Shown: positions 8,778 through 18,262, counted from the stretch's first letter. The stretch: 64,000 bases of DNA from Marinihelvus fidelis (GCF_008725655.1 NZ_VYXP01000006.1:138024-202023); one strand, 5' to 3'. Made by a program: numbers and translations. The notes: generated from the sequence alone by a model not told the origin.

Positions 8778-9413
8778 ATGATCTGGAAAGACTACATCCC
8801 CGTCGACATCGCCGAGCTGTACGAGATTCATGATTTCAAGCATGCCGCAGCAATACTCGCCAATGAGTTCCCAAATGAAGCCAGAGAGCTTTATCAGGCT
8901 TTGAGAACGTTTCGATTTACGGTCGATGACATCAAAAAGCCAGGTGGGAACGAAAGTGGTTTTCCTAAGAAGTTTTCAGAAATTTTGAAACCGCTTGGCT
9001 GGAAGGAAAAAAAGCTTCAAGCCAGGACGTTAGTCGGTGAAAGAACGGTGAGTTCTGACACGCACAAGGTCGATTACCTAAAAGACCGGGTTGCCTTTGA
9101 CTTCGAATGGAATAGCAAAGATCAGACGTATGATCGAGACCTTTACGCATTTCGGACCTTTTTTGATTTTGATGAAATAAGCGTTGGCATCTTGGTTACT
9201 CGTAGTAACGAATTGGACACACTTTTTGTAGAGCTTGGAACTTACGAAGACCCAAAGACTGGCCAGGTAAAAGCCTACAAAGCGAAATATGGCGCAAGTA
9301 CAACGCACATGGGCAAGTTAATCCCTCGCCTCGAGGCAGGAAGAAATGGCGGGTGCCCCGTTCTGGTGTTCGGAATCACACCAAGACTTTTAATGGAAGA
9401 ATCAGATGACTGA
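8778..9413 (+). CDS. BglII/BstYI-like type II restriction endonuclease
   Basis: A 211-residue protein resembling the BglII/BstYI restriction endonuclease family, which cut GATC-centred palindromes. Evidence is the stretch VDYLKDRVAFDFEW followed by NSKDQTYDRDLYAFR, then ISVGILVTR, THMGKLIPRLEAGRNGGCP and VLVFGITP. The active-site pattern aligned with BstYI gives Asp99, Asp108 and Glu110, where BglII/BstYI have Asp, Glu and Gln. I chose the ATG at 8778 because the 17 residues upstream, from a TTG, have no family character. It overlaps the methyltransferase start by 8 bases. Recognition sequence cannot be read from the protein. Confidence 0.85.
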   Translation: MIWKDYIPVDIAELYEIHDFKHAAAILANEFPNEARELYQALRTFRFTVDDIKKPGGNESGFPKKFSEILKPLGWKEKKLQARTLVGERTVSSDTHKVDYLKDRVAFDFEWNSKDQTYDRDLYAFRTFFDFDEISVGILVTRSNELDTLFVELGTYEDPKTGQVKAYKAKYGASTTHMGKLIPRLEAGRNGGCPVLVFGITPRLLMEESDD

Positions 9414-10032
9414 TGTAGCAAGTGACTTTAAGAAGACGGTTGCCGGACAAAAATTCTCTACGATTTTGGCCGACCCGCCCTGGCAGTTCATAAACAAAAC
9501 CGGAAAAGTCGCGCCAGAACATAAGCGGCTTTCACGTTATGGAACATTGCCTCTCAAAGATATTGTCTCGATTCCAGTCGATTCCGTAACAAAAGACAGG
9601 GCACACCTTTATCTCTGGGTCCCTAACGCCCTGCTCAAGGAAGGCCTTGAAGTGATGGAGGCTTGGGGTTTCACGTACAAAACAAACCTGATCTGGCACA
9701 AAGTGCGAAAGGATGGAGGCCCTGACGGACGCGGTGTCGGTTTTTATTTCAGGAACACAACGGAAATTGTTCTCTTTGGCATCAAGGGAACTAACGCCAG
9801 AACTCTCGATCCAGGCCGCAGCCAGGTCAATATCATGCGGACGCAAAAACGTGAGCATTCTCGAAAGCCGGACGAGATGTATTCAATTATCGAGTCTTGC
9901 AGTTGGGGACCATATCTAGAGCTGTTTGCCCGAGGTTCTCGCGACGGCTGGACCACTTGGGGTGACCAATCGGATGAGTACAAGCCGGATTGGCCAACTT
10001 ATGCAAACCATTCTCAAGCAAGTGTTGGATGA
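9406..10032 (+). CDS. MT-A70 family DNA N6-adenine methyltransferase
   Basis: A 208-residue methyltransferase with the MT-A70 catalytic motif DPPW at 23-26 (ILADPPWQF). Other family stretches are LYLWVPNALL, EAWGFTYKTNLIWHK, GVGFYFRNTTEIVLFG and the SAM-site region near KPDEMYSIIESCSWGPYLELFAR. By family it transfers a methyl group to N6 of adenine. Coupling by an ATGACTGA overlap to the restriction gene indicates the protective partner of that enzyme. Note that the cutter is translated first, so protection may depend on other timing controls. The C-terminal 20 residues are probably disordered. Confidence 0.93.
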   Translation: MTDVASDFKKTVAGQKFSTILADPPWQFINKTGKVAPEHKRLSRYGTLPLKDIVSIPVDSVTKDRAHLYLWVPNALLKEGLEVMEAWGFTYKTNLIWHKVRKDGGPDGRGVGFYFRNTTEIVLFGIKGTNARTLDPGRSQVNIMRTQKREHSRKPDEMYSIIESCSWGPYLELFARGSRDGWTTWGDQSDEYKPDWPTYANHSQASVG

Positions 10033-10129
10033 GACCAGCTCCAGAAATTCACTCTTGTCACTAAGGACCCAATTCAATCTCAAATGCAAGAACAACCAAA
10101 ATAACGGTTAACTACAAGGGTAAATAGAT

Positions 10130-11149
10130 ATGGCTACGCCTCCAGAAAAACGAAACGAGAAAATTGAAAATGCGAAAGAGCTCTTGGCTGAACTGTCAAA
10201 CATCAGCCCCTCGTCTCTCGCCCGCAAGGAAGAGCTTTCGCGTGACATAAATTTCCAAGAAGCGGTTCCATACTTTGAGGAAATGTTAGACATCATCAAA
10301 CAACTTAACCAAAGGGACATTTCCAGGCTAACCACAAGTCAAGTTAACCAAATTATTGCCGGTTGCAATAATTTAAAAGGCCACATTAACAATGTGCAGG
10401 ATTTCGAACTCAATCAAAATTCGCCTGCTGACGTTTGTACGCAAATCATCAATCAGGTTAAAGCAGCATACGACTCCGTAATGGAACCGCTGACCATCCC
10501 TTTGGCCTTTACAGCGACACAGGCGACCGACTACGCGAGAATTGAGCGGGAAGCCAAGGGCTATCATGCGACGATGCGCGAAGAAGCGCAGTCTTTCAAA
10601 ACGCTACTCGACAACTATAGGCAGGAAGCTGAGAAGGCTCTCAATGCAGTAAAGGAGCAAGCGGCGGAAGCAGGAGTTTCGACAAACGCACAAATTTTTC
10701 TCACTGAGTCAACAGCTCATGCCAACGGAGCAAGAACCTGGCTAAAGGCCACAATTGCGATATCTGGTGTGACGTTAGCTGTGGCAATTGTCTTCGTATG
10801 CCTAAGCTTTACTTACAAACCCGCAGACATTCCTGATGCGATTCAGTATGTGTTTAGTAAAGTGATTTTGCTTTCAGTTTTGTCGTTTGGGATTTTCTGG
10901 AGCGCCAAAAACTTCCGATCTGCAAAACACAACGAAACTCTTAATAAGCATCGTGCAAATGCACTTGGAACATTTAGGGCATTCGTTGAAGGTAGCGACG
11001 ATCCCGCTGTTAAAGATGCAATTTTGCTACAAACATCTCAGGCAGCTTTTTCGAATCGAAGAACTGGATACGAAGGCCAAGAGGCCGACGTTCAATCGGT
11101 CAACCCCGTTGTGGAAATACTTGGTAAATCGCTACATAGAGAAGACTAA
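10130..11149 (+). CDS. Coiled-coil membrane protein of unknown function
   Basis: A 339-residue protein with no family I can name. Residues 1-130 are soluble and helical, 135-185 look like a coiled coil, and two membrane helices lie at about 205-228 and 242-259. The cytoplasmic tail holds a conserved-looking stretch (NKHRANALGTFRAFVEG, then DAILLQTSQAAF) that I recall in other uncharacterised two-helix proteins of mobile islands. The gene lies 97 bases downstream of the methyltransferase and may share its transcript. Two-helix coiled-coil proteins next to restriction systems are sometimes antiphage effectors, but nothing here proves that. Confidence 0.75.
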   Translation: MATPPEKRNEKIENAKELLAELSNISPSSLARKEELSRDINFQEAVPYFEEMLDIIKQLNQRDISRLTTSQVNQIIAGCNNLKGHINNVQDFELNQNSPADVCTQIINQVKAAYDSVMEPLTIPLAFTATQATDYARIEREAKGYHATMREEAQSFKTLLDNYRQEAEKALNAVKEQAAEAGVSTNAQIFLTESTAHANGARTWLKATIAISGVTLAVAIVFVCLSFTYKPADIPDAIQYVFSKVILLSVLSFGIFWSAKNFRSAKHNETLNKHRANALGTFRAFVEGSDDPAVKDAILLQTSQAAFSNRRTGYEGQEADVQSVNPVVEILGKSLHRED

Positions 11150-11158
11150 AGACTCATC

Positions 11159-11174
11159 GTGTCAGGTTTGTGCC
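11159..11174 (+). promoter_or_regulatory. Candidate integrase arm site, also at 5291-5306
   Basis: GTGTCAGGTTTGTGCC at 11159-11174 matches GTGCCAGGTTTGTGCC at 5291-5306 in 15 of 16 bases and in the same orientation. The copies lie 108 and 49 bases inside the two attachment repeats. The left copy is within the 3' coding end of the integrase. Such paired sites fit arm-type binding sites of lambda-like integrases. Confidence 0.5.
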
Positions 11175-11282
11175 GTCCTTTTTACGATTAACTGCATTTT
11201 TTAGGCTGAAACCAGCACATGATCAACAAGGCAAACACCGCAAGTGACTGTTTTCTTTAGCCCACCGAATCCGCTGTAGCTC

Positions 11283-11328
11283 TTGAAAATCCGCGTGTCG
11301 GTGGTTCGATTCCGCCCCCGGGCACCAT
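11283..11328 (+). repeat. Right attachment site, 46-bp direct repeat
   Basis: An exact copy of 5196-5241, consisting of the tRNA-Phe 3' part plus one base. No 5' tRNA half precedes it, so this is a tRNA remnant. Host sequence resumes at 11329, 10 bases before the end of the next gene. Confidence 0.95.
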
Positions 11329-11338
11329 TCCTGTTTCG

Positions 11339-12730
11339 TCAGTTCTGTGCAGTCTTCGGCAGGAGCTGGGCCACCAGCGACTCAACCAGTTCCAGGCGTT
11401 CTTCGAGTGCTGCGTTTTTCATTTCCAGTTCGCGGTTGCGATTTTCCAGCGCCTTGACGGCGGCCATGTTCACACCGGCCATGTCGCGTGCCGAGATTCG
11501 CGTCTCGCCGCTCGCCAGGCCGAAAGCGGCATAGAAGTCCTGCGCCATCGGGCCGATGTGGCGCTGGTCAGCAGCCTCGCCCTTGTATGACCACTCCGAC
11601 ACCGGCACCTGCGCCAGCTTTTCCAGCACCCATTCACCAGCCAGTGGCTCGACGGCGTGCTTTTCGTTGCGATCGGACATCTCCGTCAGCGTGCCACCAA
11701 CATTCATATCACCGCCGATTTCCATGTCGCCGGTATCGGTCACTCGCATCACCCAGTCGCCCAGGTTGTTCTTGACCACGAAACGCAGCCCGGCGCTGAA
11801 CACCCAGGAGTTGTTGTTGGCGGTATTGGTCAGCCTGAACTCCGGGTTGCCGTTGTTTTCGAGTTCGAGCAGCGTGCGCGGGCCTGTCGCCTGGTGGGTT
11901 TCGGTCACCAGGATGCCGGCCGCGCCGTTGTTGCGTGCCACGTGAAGTGGCGCCAGTGGGGCGGTGGTTCCGATCGCGACGTCGGCATACGCGGGAGCGC
12001 CGTGAAAGCCGGGGATGGAGCCAAGCACGATGGTGTTGTTGTTCTGCGCCACTGCCCGGTTCCCAATCGCCACGCTGCGGTTGCCGGCGGCGATCGCAAA
12101 GGGCCCAATTGCAACGGCATCATCACCGCTCGCGCGGCTGTTCGCCCCAATGGCGATGGAAGAACTGCCATTGGGCAGGTAATCGCCATCGATCCAAAGG
12201 AAGTTCGTGGCGTGACCGATCGAGATGCTGAAGTCCTCTGACGAATAAGAATGATTGCCCAGGGCTACGCTGGCTATTCCCTGCGCTTCCGCCCTGAGGC
12301 CCACCGCGGTCGCCAGTGAATCGCCGGCATCGGCCGATCCACCCAATGCAACACCACCAACCCCCAGTGATTCCGCCATCCATCCAATGGCGACGGCCTC
12401 TTCTTCGGCAGCCATCGCGTCATTCCCCAGCGCGATGCCGTTCTCGCCCAGCGCTTCCGTGCCGATGCCCAGTGCGGTGCTGCTCTGGCCCAGGGCTTCC
12501 GCGCCGCTGCCCAGCGCGGTGCCACCGACGCCCGACGCGACGGCGGCGTTGCCACAGGCCGTTGAGACCGGAAGGCCGTTGTCGTCCGGGGCTGTCGCCC
12601 ATGCGGCGCCGCCGGCGCGATTGGCGCATTCAAGCGCGTGGGCGGACACGGCGGGAAAAACCAGCGGTGCGGCCAGCAACACCAGCGTTGGCAGTTTGAT
12701 TGCCCGGAAGTCGAACGAATCCCCTTTCAT
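11339..12730 (-). CDS. Secreted YadA-head-repeat protein with S74 intramolecular chaperone domain
   Basis: A 463-residue secreted protein. A signal peptide ends near AVSAHA (residue 32). Residues 60-235 carry YadA-like head repeats of the form SxAIGxxAxAxG (TALGIGTEALGENGIALG, AIGPFAIAAGNRSVAIGN), which build left-handed trimeric beta-rolls. About 240-345 is a tail-fibre-like region (APLHVARNNGAAGILV). The C-terminus, 352-463, is a peptidase S74 chaperone of phage tailspikes, with the Ser352/Lys357 dyad in SDRNEK and a trailing coiled coil from about 428. It should trimerise and self-cleave. AAGGAG precedes the ATG. It lacks a YadA membrane anchor. Confidence 0.88.
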   Translation of the reverse strand: MKGDSFDFRAIKLPTLVLLAAPLVFPAVSAHALECANRAGGAAWATAPDDNGLPVSTACGNAAVASGVGGTALGSGAEALGQSSTALGIGTEALGENGIALGNDAMAAEEEAVAIGWMAESLGVGGVALGGSADAGDSLATAVGLRAEAQGIASVALGNHSYSSEDFSISIGHATNFLWIDGDYLPNGSSSIAIGANSRASGDDAVAIGPFAIAAGNRSVAIGNRAVAQNNNTIVLGSIPGFHGAPAYADVAIGTTAPLAPLHVARNNGAAGILVTETHQATGPRTLLELENNGNPEFRLTNTANNNSWVFSAGLRFVVKNNLGDWVMRVTDTGDMEIGGDMNVGGTLTEMSDRNEKHAVEPLAGEWVLEKLAQVPVSEWSYKGEAADQRHIGPMAQDFYAAFGLASGETRISARDMAGVNMAAVKALENRNRELEMKNAALEERLELVESLVAQLLPKTAQN

Positions 12731-12895
12731 GACGTACTCCTTGTCGTGTGCGGGACGCCGGATGCGCGTCCACTCTTGTCACTCGATTCTGGAAATTTCG
12801 GGGTTTCGGCACAAGCGACAAGACCTGAAAAGGAACGACAAAGCACGACAGTGCAGTAGCACCTGTGTCCAATGCGGTTGATTTTGTCGGCTAGA

Positions 12896-13293
12896 ATGGC
12901 CGACATGAAAAACCTGACCTCTGTGATCCTTGAGACCGGCGATGACGGGCGCGCCCGGATTGTTGAGCGGCCGGTCGACCTGCCCGGTGGCCATGAGCAA
13001 CTGCGGCTTTCCGATATCCAGCCGACGCGGGGCATGCAGTGGCGCGAGAGCCCGGTGGGGTATCACAGTGCCGTGCATTGCAGCGGCGAGCCGCAGTGGG
13101 TATTCATCCTTTCCGGCCAGATGGAAATCGGTCTGCCTGGCGGAGAGCGGCGGGTGTTCTCGGCCGGCGAGCACTTTTTCTCGAATGACACGCTGCCCGA
13201 GGGGGCCACGTTCGACTCCGAGGTTCACGGCCACTGGAGCCGCCAGGTGGGCGAGTTGCCGCTGGTGACGCTGTTCATCAAGGCTCTGCCATC

Positions 13294-13297
<4 letters not shown>
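12896..13297 (+). CDS. Cupin-domain protein
   Basis: A small single-domain cupin of 133 residues from the ATG at 12896 (130 from 12905). The double-stranded beta-helix motifs are visible as GYHSAVHCSGEPQWVFILSG, GQMEIGLPGGERRVFSAGEH and the late ATFDSEVHGHWSR. Residues such as His, Glu and His in these motifs could bind metal. The stop overlaps the next ATG (ATGA), so it is translationally coupled to the SMP-30-like gene and may act on the same metabolite. Substrate unknown. Confidence 0.8.
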
Positions 13298-14325
<1,028 letters not shown>

Positions 14326-14343
14326 ACCCGCGCACGCGGGCGC

Positions 14344-14739
14344 TCAGCGGCGCCCCATGCCCGCCGACAGCGCCGCCAGGAATGACAGCGTGGCGGTGAT
14401 TCCCAGCGGGATATACGGAAAGTACGTAAACGGTGATCCGGTTTCGGCGGCGGCGACGGCCATGAACAGCGCGCAGGTGGTGCCGAAGGTGCCGGCGGCC
14501 AGCAATCCGACGATGACGCCCACCGGCCGCGACAGCCAGGCGGAGAAAAACAGCGCCACGGCCAGCAGGCCGAATACTGCGGTAAGCGCGTGCCAGTTGA
14601 TGATCACCACGCCGCGAATGGGGTTGCCTTCCAGGGCAGCCAACAGCAGGGCCAGGTCGCCCTCGCCCCCCGCAATGCCGCGGATCAGGGTGACGGCAAG
14701 GGCCGCGAGGCCCGCGAGAATGAACAACAATCGTTTCAT
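14344..14739 (-). CDS. Small four-helix membrane protein, unknown
   Basis: A 131-residue protein with four hydrophobic segments at about residues 4-24, 43-65, 70-92 and 105-127. Low polar content and the first helix MKRLLFILAGLAALAVTLI suggest an inner-membrane location. It might belong to a DUF4345 or DoxX-like group, but I cannot assign it firmly. GGAG lies 9 bases before the ATG. It is convergent with the SMP-30-like gene (19-base gap) and diverges from the DUF924 gene. Confidence 0.6.
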   Translation of the reverse strand: MKRLLFILAGLAALAVTLIRGIAGGEGDLALLLAALEGNPIRGVVIINWHALTAVFGLLAVALFFSAWLSRPVGVIVGLLAAGTFGTTCALFMAVAAAETGSPFTYFPYIPLGITATLSFLAALSAGMGRR

Positions 14740-14848
14740 GGCACGCGACTCCGATTTGGCTCGATATCCGTCGCCATTATGTCAGTGAAGCGGCCCAACG
14801 CGGTATTCCACGATAAACTGGCCGCGACTCCCAACCAGGTACCGCACC

Positions 14849-15412
14849 ATGGCTTCTAACCACCCGGGCATCGCGCAGGTCCTCGATTTCTGGTTCCGCG
14901 AACTGCGGCCCTCGCAATGGTACGGCGGCGGCGAGGCGCTGGATGCCGAGATCGCCGCCCGGTTCGGGGCGCTGGTTGAGCAGGCCCATGCCGGTGAGCT
15001 CGATGACTGGGCAGAAACGGCGCTGGGGCGCCTGGCCCTGGTGATCGTGCTGGACCAGTTTTCGCGCAATATTTTTCGCGGCTCACCCAGGACCTGGGCG
15101 ATGGATGAGGTCTGCCAGCGACTGGTGGTGGACGGCATCGACGCCGGCATGGACGAGACCCTGGCGCTGTCGCAGCGGCAGTTTTTCTACATGCCGCTGA
15201 TGCATGCCGAGGACCCTGCGCTGCAGGCGCTGAGCGTGGAGATGTTCACGGCGCTGCGCGACCAGGCGGAGTCCACGCTCGAATACGCGCTGGAGCACGC
15301 CGGCTGCATCCACGAGTTCGGCCGATTTCCCTACCGCAATGACGTACTGGGCCGGGAAACGACTCCGGCCGAGGCCGACTACCTGGCCTCGGACCGCAAC
15401 CCGTTCGGCTGA
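14849..15412 (+). CDS. DUF924 family protein
   Basis: A 187-residue soluble, mostly helical protein. The family hallmarks are VLDFWFRELRPSQWYGGG near the start, LALVIVLDQFSRNIFRGSP at about residues 62-80, SQRQFFYMPLMHAEDP at about 107-122 and the ending HEFGRFPYRNDVLGRETTP. DUF924 adopts a TPR-like fold; its role is unknown. The sequence is full length. It is convergent with the TonB receptor gene, 13 bases away. Confidence 0.93.
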   Translation: MASNHPGIAQVLDFWFRELRPSQWYGGGEALDAEIAARFGALVEQAHAGELDDWAETALGRLALVIVLDQFSRNIFRGSPRTWAMDEVCQRLVVDGIDAGMDETLALSQRQFFYMPLMHAEDPALQALSVEMFTALRDQAESTLEYALEHAGCIHEFGRFPYRNDVLGRETTPAEADYLASDRNPFG

Positions 15413-15425
15413 CGGCCCGGAAGGC

Positions 15426-17336
15426 TCAGAAACCCAGTTCGACGCCCAAACGCAGCCGCCGCCCGGGCGCGGGAAAGCCAGGGGCGTCCTGCCAGTCTTC
15501 ATCGAACGCGTTGTCGAGTGCGGCCCAGGCGGACCAGCCACCGGCCGCGCGGTAACGCAACGTGCCGTCCAGCAGCCAGTAGGCCGGGTCGGTGACATCA
15601 CCGGTGGGAATGGACGTGATCAGTCGCTCGCCAACATATCGCGCACTGGCGAACAGCGACCACGGCCCGTCCGGTGACCAGGTCAGGCCCAGGCCGCCCG
15701 TGTCTTCCGGGCGCCGGCGCAGCGGGCCGTCCTCGCTGTCGATATCGGCCAGCACCCAGTCGGCGTCCAGGCGCCAGTCGTTGCTGACCTGCCAGCCGCC
15801 GCGCAGCTCGACGCCGCTGATGTCCACCTTGCCGCGGTTGACGTTGGTGAAGTTCTCGAAATCGAAATCAACCAGGTCCTCGTAGCGGCTGGCGAATGCG
15901 GCCAGGCCCAGGCTGAAGCGGTCTGCGAAGTCGCGCTCCCAGCCGGCCTCAATGCTGCGCACCGTCTCCGGCTCCAGGTCGGGGTTGCCATACAGCGGAT
16001 TGCCGAGCGCGAAAAAGCTGGGCAGCTTGAAGCCGCTGGCGGCGCGCAGCCAGGCCTGGCCGCCGGCCACGTTCTCGTGGCCCAGGCCGACCTTGCCGGA
16101 GACCCGGGTGTCGCCCTCGGTGTGGTCGCCGCGCACGGCGGCGTTGGCGACCCAGCCGCTGCCCCAGCGCCCGCCCAGCTCGGCGAAGGCCGACGCGGTC
16201 TGGCGGTCCAGGGTCCAGCTGTTGGGCAGCACGGCGAAGCCCAGGTCGATGGTGCCCGCGTCGTAGCCGTCTTCGTCGATGAAACCGACGCCCAACGCCA
16301 GGTCGGGCGCACCGGCATCGCCCAGTGCCAGGCGGTTCACCCAGCGCAGTTCACCACGGCGGTAATGCGTGTCGCTGGTATACGCGGGCTGGCCGTCCAG
16401 CACTCCCGGCGGCACGGCCGGCGTGGCGATGTCGTCTTCGATCTGTGACCAGCTGGCCAGCCATTCAGACGACCAGCGATCGGAATGTTCGGTATCCACG
16501 AGTAGTGAGCCGCCAAGGGACTGGCCGTCGGCATATTCCAGGTCAGGCAGAACGGCGTATTCCGGCCCGCCACTGACTTCCGGGTAGCTGATGCGCTGGC
16601 GATCCGCGGCGCGCAACACCAGGCGCCAGTCGGTGGCATCACCGAGCCGGCCGTCCAGTTTCGCGGACAGCGTGGTGAGTTCCAGCGAGGCGCCCTCGAT
16701 GGCGTCACCCGCGTCCTCGCCGGTGGCGCGAACGGCGATGGTCGTATCGCCCACCGCGCCGCCCAGCGCCGCGCCCGCGCGCCAGCCGTGATCGGTGCCC
16801 CATTCGCCGGCGGCCCAGCCTTCACCGGCCCCGGGGAAACGCGTTTCAACCTGGATAACACCCGCCATGGCGTCGGAACCATAGGTCGCCGACATGGCGC
16901 CGGTGGCAATATCCACCTGGCCAAGCTCAAGGCTGGCCAGCGTGGAGAAATCGAAGCCGCCGCCGCGCGTGTTGGCCGAATCATTCAGGCGCATGCCGTC
17001 GACCAGCACTGCGGTGAAGTTGGATTCGGCGCCGCGCAGGAAGACCTCGGACACACCACCGGAGCCACCGGCCCGGCTGACGGACACACCCGGCAGGCGC
17101 GCCAGCATCTGCTCCGGGTCGACGGGCTGGCTGCGCTGCAGCATGGCCGTGGCCACGCGGGTCTGCTGGCCCTCGGCTACCCTTGTCACGGGCAGCCAGG
17201 TGCCCAGCACCTGGACCTCTTCCAGCACGGGGTCGTTTTCTTCTAAAGGCTCGGCCTGGGCCCAGGCGTTAGCGCAGGCAAAGGCAAGGATGGCCGCGCC
17301 GACCAGCCGGCGCGGAGGCAATTCGGAATGATTCAT
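15426..17336 (-). CDS. TonB-dependent outer-membrane receptor (BtuB-like size)
   Basis: A 636-residue outer-membrane receptor. A signal peptide ends at ACANAWAQ, and a TonB-box-like segment (EEVQVLGTWLP) follows near 43-53. The plug spans about 55-170 (MLARLPGVSVSRAGG, EVFLRGAESNFTAVLVDGMRLND), and a 22-strand barrel ends in a C-terminal Phe (LRLGVELGF). Size and plug resemble BtuB-type receptors for cobalamin or siderophores, but the substrate cannot be deduced. It starts 32 bases after the stop of the isomerase-like gene on the same strand, so the two may be cotranscribed. Confidence 0.92.
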   Translation of the reverse strand: MNHSELPPRRLVGAAILAFACANAWAQAEPLEENDPVLEEVQVLGTWLPVTRVAEGQQTRVATAMLQRSQPVDPEQMLARLPGVSVSRAGGSGGVSEVFLRGAESNFTAVLVDGMRLNDSANTRGGGFDFSTLASLELGQVDIATGAMSATYGSDAMAGVIQVETRFPGAGEGWAAGEWGTDHGWRAGAALGGAVGDTTIAVRATGEDAGDAIEGASLELTTLSAKLDGRLGDATDWRLVLRAADRQRISYPEVSGGPEYAVLPDLEYADGQSLGGSLLVDTEHSDRWSSEWLASWSQIEDDIATPAVPPGVLDGQPAYTSDTHYRRGELRWVNRLALGDAGAPDLALGVGFIDEDGYDAGTIDLGFAVLPNSWTLDRQTASAFAELGGRWGSGWVANAAVRGDHTEGDTRVSGKVGLGHENVAGGQAWLRAASGFKLPSFFALGNPLYGNPDLEPETVRSIEAGWERDFADRFSLGLAAFASRYEDLVDFDFENFTNVNRGKVDISGVELRGGWQVSNDWRLDADWVLADIDSEDGPLRRRPEDTGGLGLTWSPDGPWSLFASARYVGERLITSIPTGDVTDPAYWLLDGTLRYRAAGGWSAWAALDNAFDEDWQDAPGFPAPGRRLRLGVELGF

Positions 17337-17368
17337 GGCGCTTCAGATAGTGGCGAACGGCCGCCGAT

Positions 17369-18262
17369 TCAAACCCGGCCGCCCATGCGCTCCAGCAGCT
17401 TGCGCGTGGCCATGATGCCAGCGGGCTCATCCAGGCTGTCGCCCTCCCACTCGATGCCCACGTGGCCGCGGTAGCCGGCGGCGCGGACGATCTCCATCAG
17501 GCGTGGGTAGTCCAGGCCGGACTCGTTGCCGTCGGCGTCGAAGTTGAAGGTCTTGGCGCTGACGCCCCTGGCGAACGGCATCAGCTGTTTCGTTCCCAGG
17601 TAGGCATCGTAGTCCTCGCCCGTGTCGCGGTTGATGACGAAGTTGCCGAAATCCGGCAGTGTGCCGCAGCGCGGGTGGTCGACGGTGCGCATCACCGCCG
17701 CCAGCCAGGCGCCGTTGCTGGACAGGCCACCGTGGTTCTCGACGATAACGTTGATGCCGTAGGTATCGCCAATCTCGGACAGCCGGCGCAGGCCGTCTGC
17801 GGCCAGTTGCATCTGCTCATCGAAAGCGCCTTCCGAGGCCGCGTTGACGCGGATCGCATGGCAACCCAGCGCGCGCGCCGCCTCGATCCACTTGACGTGG
17901 TTGTCGACGGCCTTCGTCCGCGCCGCCGCATCTGGATCACCCAGGCGGCCCTCGCGGTCGCACATGATCAGCACGTTGCGCACACCCTCTTCGCGCGATA
18001 CGCGCGCCAGTTCGGCAACGGTCTTGTCCGAGAACCCGTCCTGGTAGAACTGGTTGACGTACTCGATGGCGGTGATGCCGAATTCGTCGCGGGCGATCTG
18101 GGCGAAGCGCAGCTTGTCTTTTTCACCGCTCCAGAAGGCCTTGTTCAGCGACCACTGGGCCAGCGAGATGTCGAACCAGGTGCCGTCGTAACCGGCCTTC
18201 GCGGTGGTGGACGCCAGGGCCAGCCCGGCCGATCCGGCGATAAAGTGTCTGCGTGTCATCAT
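17369..18262 (-). CDS. Secreted xylose-isomerase-like TIM barrel protein
   Basis: A 297-residue sugar phosphate isomerase/epimerase-fold protein. The N-terminus MMTRRHFIAGSAGLALASTT is a twin-arginine (Tat) leader, so it folds before export to the periplasm. Barrel motifs include GITAIEYVNQFYQDGF, GVRNVLIMCDREGRLG, GCHAIRVNAASEG, INVIVENHGG (likely metal Glu), TLPDFGNF, GVSAKTFNFD and GHVGIEWEGD (Glu). Such secreted members often lie with sugar dehydrogenases and receptors. It faces the cytochrome c dehydrogenase gene across 119 bases and precedes the TonB receptor. Confidence 0.9.
   Translation of the reverse strand: MMTRRHFIAGSAGLALASTTAKAGYDGTWFDISLAQWSLNKAFWSGEKDKLRFAQIARDEFGITAIEYVNQFYQDGFSDKTVAELARVSREEGVRNVLIMCDREGRLGDPDAAARTKAVDNHVKWIEAARALGCHAIRVNAASEGAFDEQMQLAADGLRRLSEIGDTYGINVIVENHGGLSSNGAWLAAVMRTVDHPRCGTLPDFGNFVINRDTGEDYDAYLGTKQLMPFARGVSAKTFNFDADGNESGLDYPRLMEIVRAAGYRGHVGIEWEGDSLDEPAGIMATRKLLERMGGRV

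Larger units (their letters stand above)
5196..11328. mobile_element. Integrative element in tRNA-Phe carrying a BglII-like restriction-modification system
   Basis: The element is bounded by a perfect 46-base direct repeat (5196-5241 and 11283-11328) that is the 3' part of tRNA-Phe. Inside lie an integrase next to the tRNA, an AlpA-like HTH gene, a Rep_trans-like gene, an unknown gene on the minus strand, then a restriction-modification pair and a membrane protein on the plus strand. Base composition is markedly AT-richer from about 6500 to 11280 than in the flanks. There are no structural phage genes, relaxase or secretion genes, so it would need help to transfer or would move as a small integrating plasmid or satellite. 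Confidence 0.93.

Noticed and set aside
11283-11328. A second tRNA-Phe gene
   Set aside because: Only the 3' part is present; the D-arm and 5' acceptor strand are missing.
11283-11534. An open frame starting in the right attachment repeat
   Set aside because: It begins in tRNA sequence and runs antisense to the YadA/S74 gene; it arises from the tRNA duplication.
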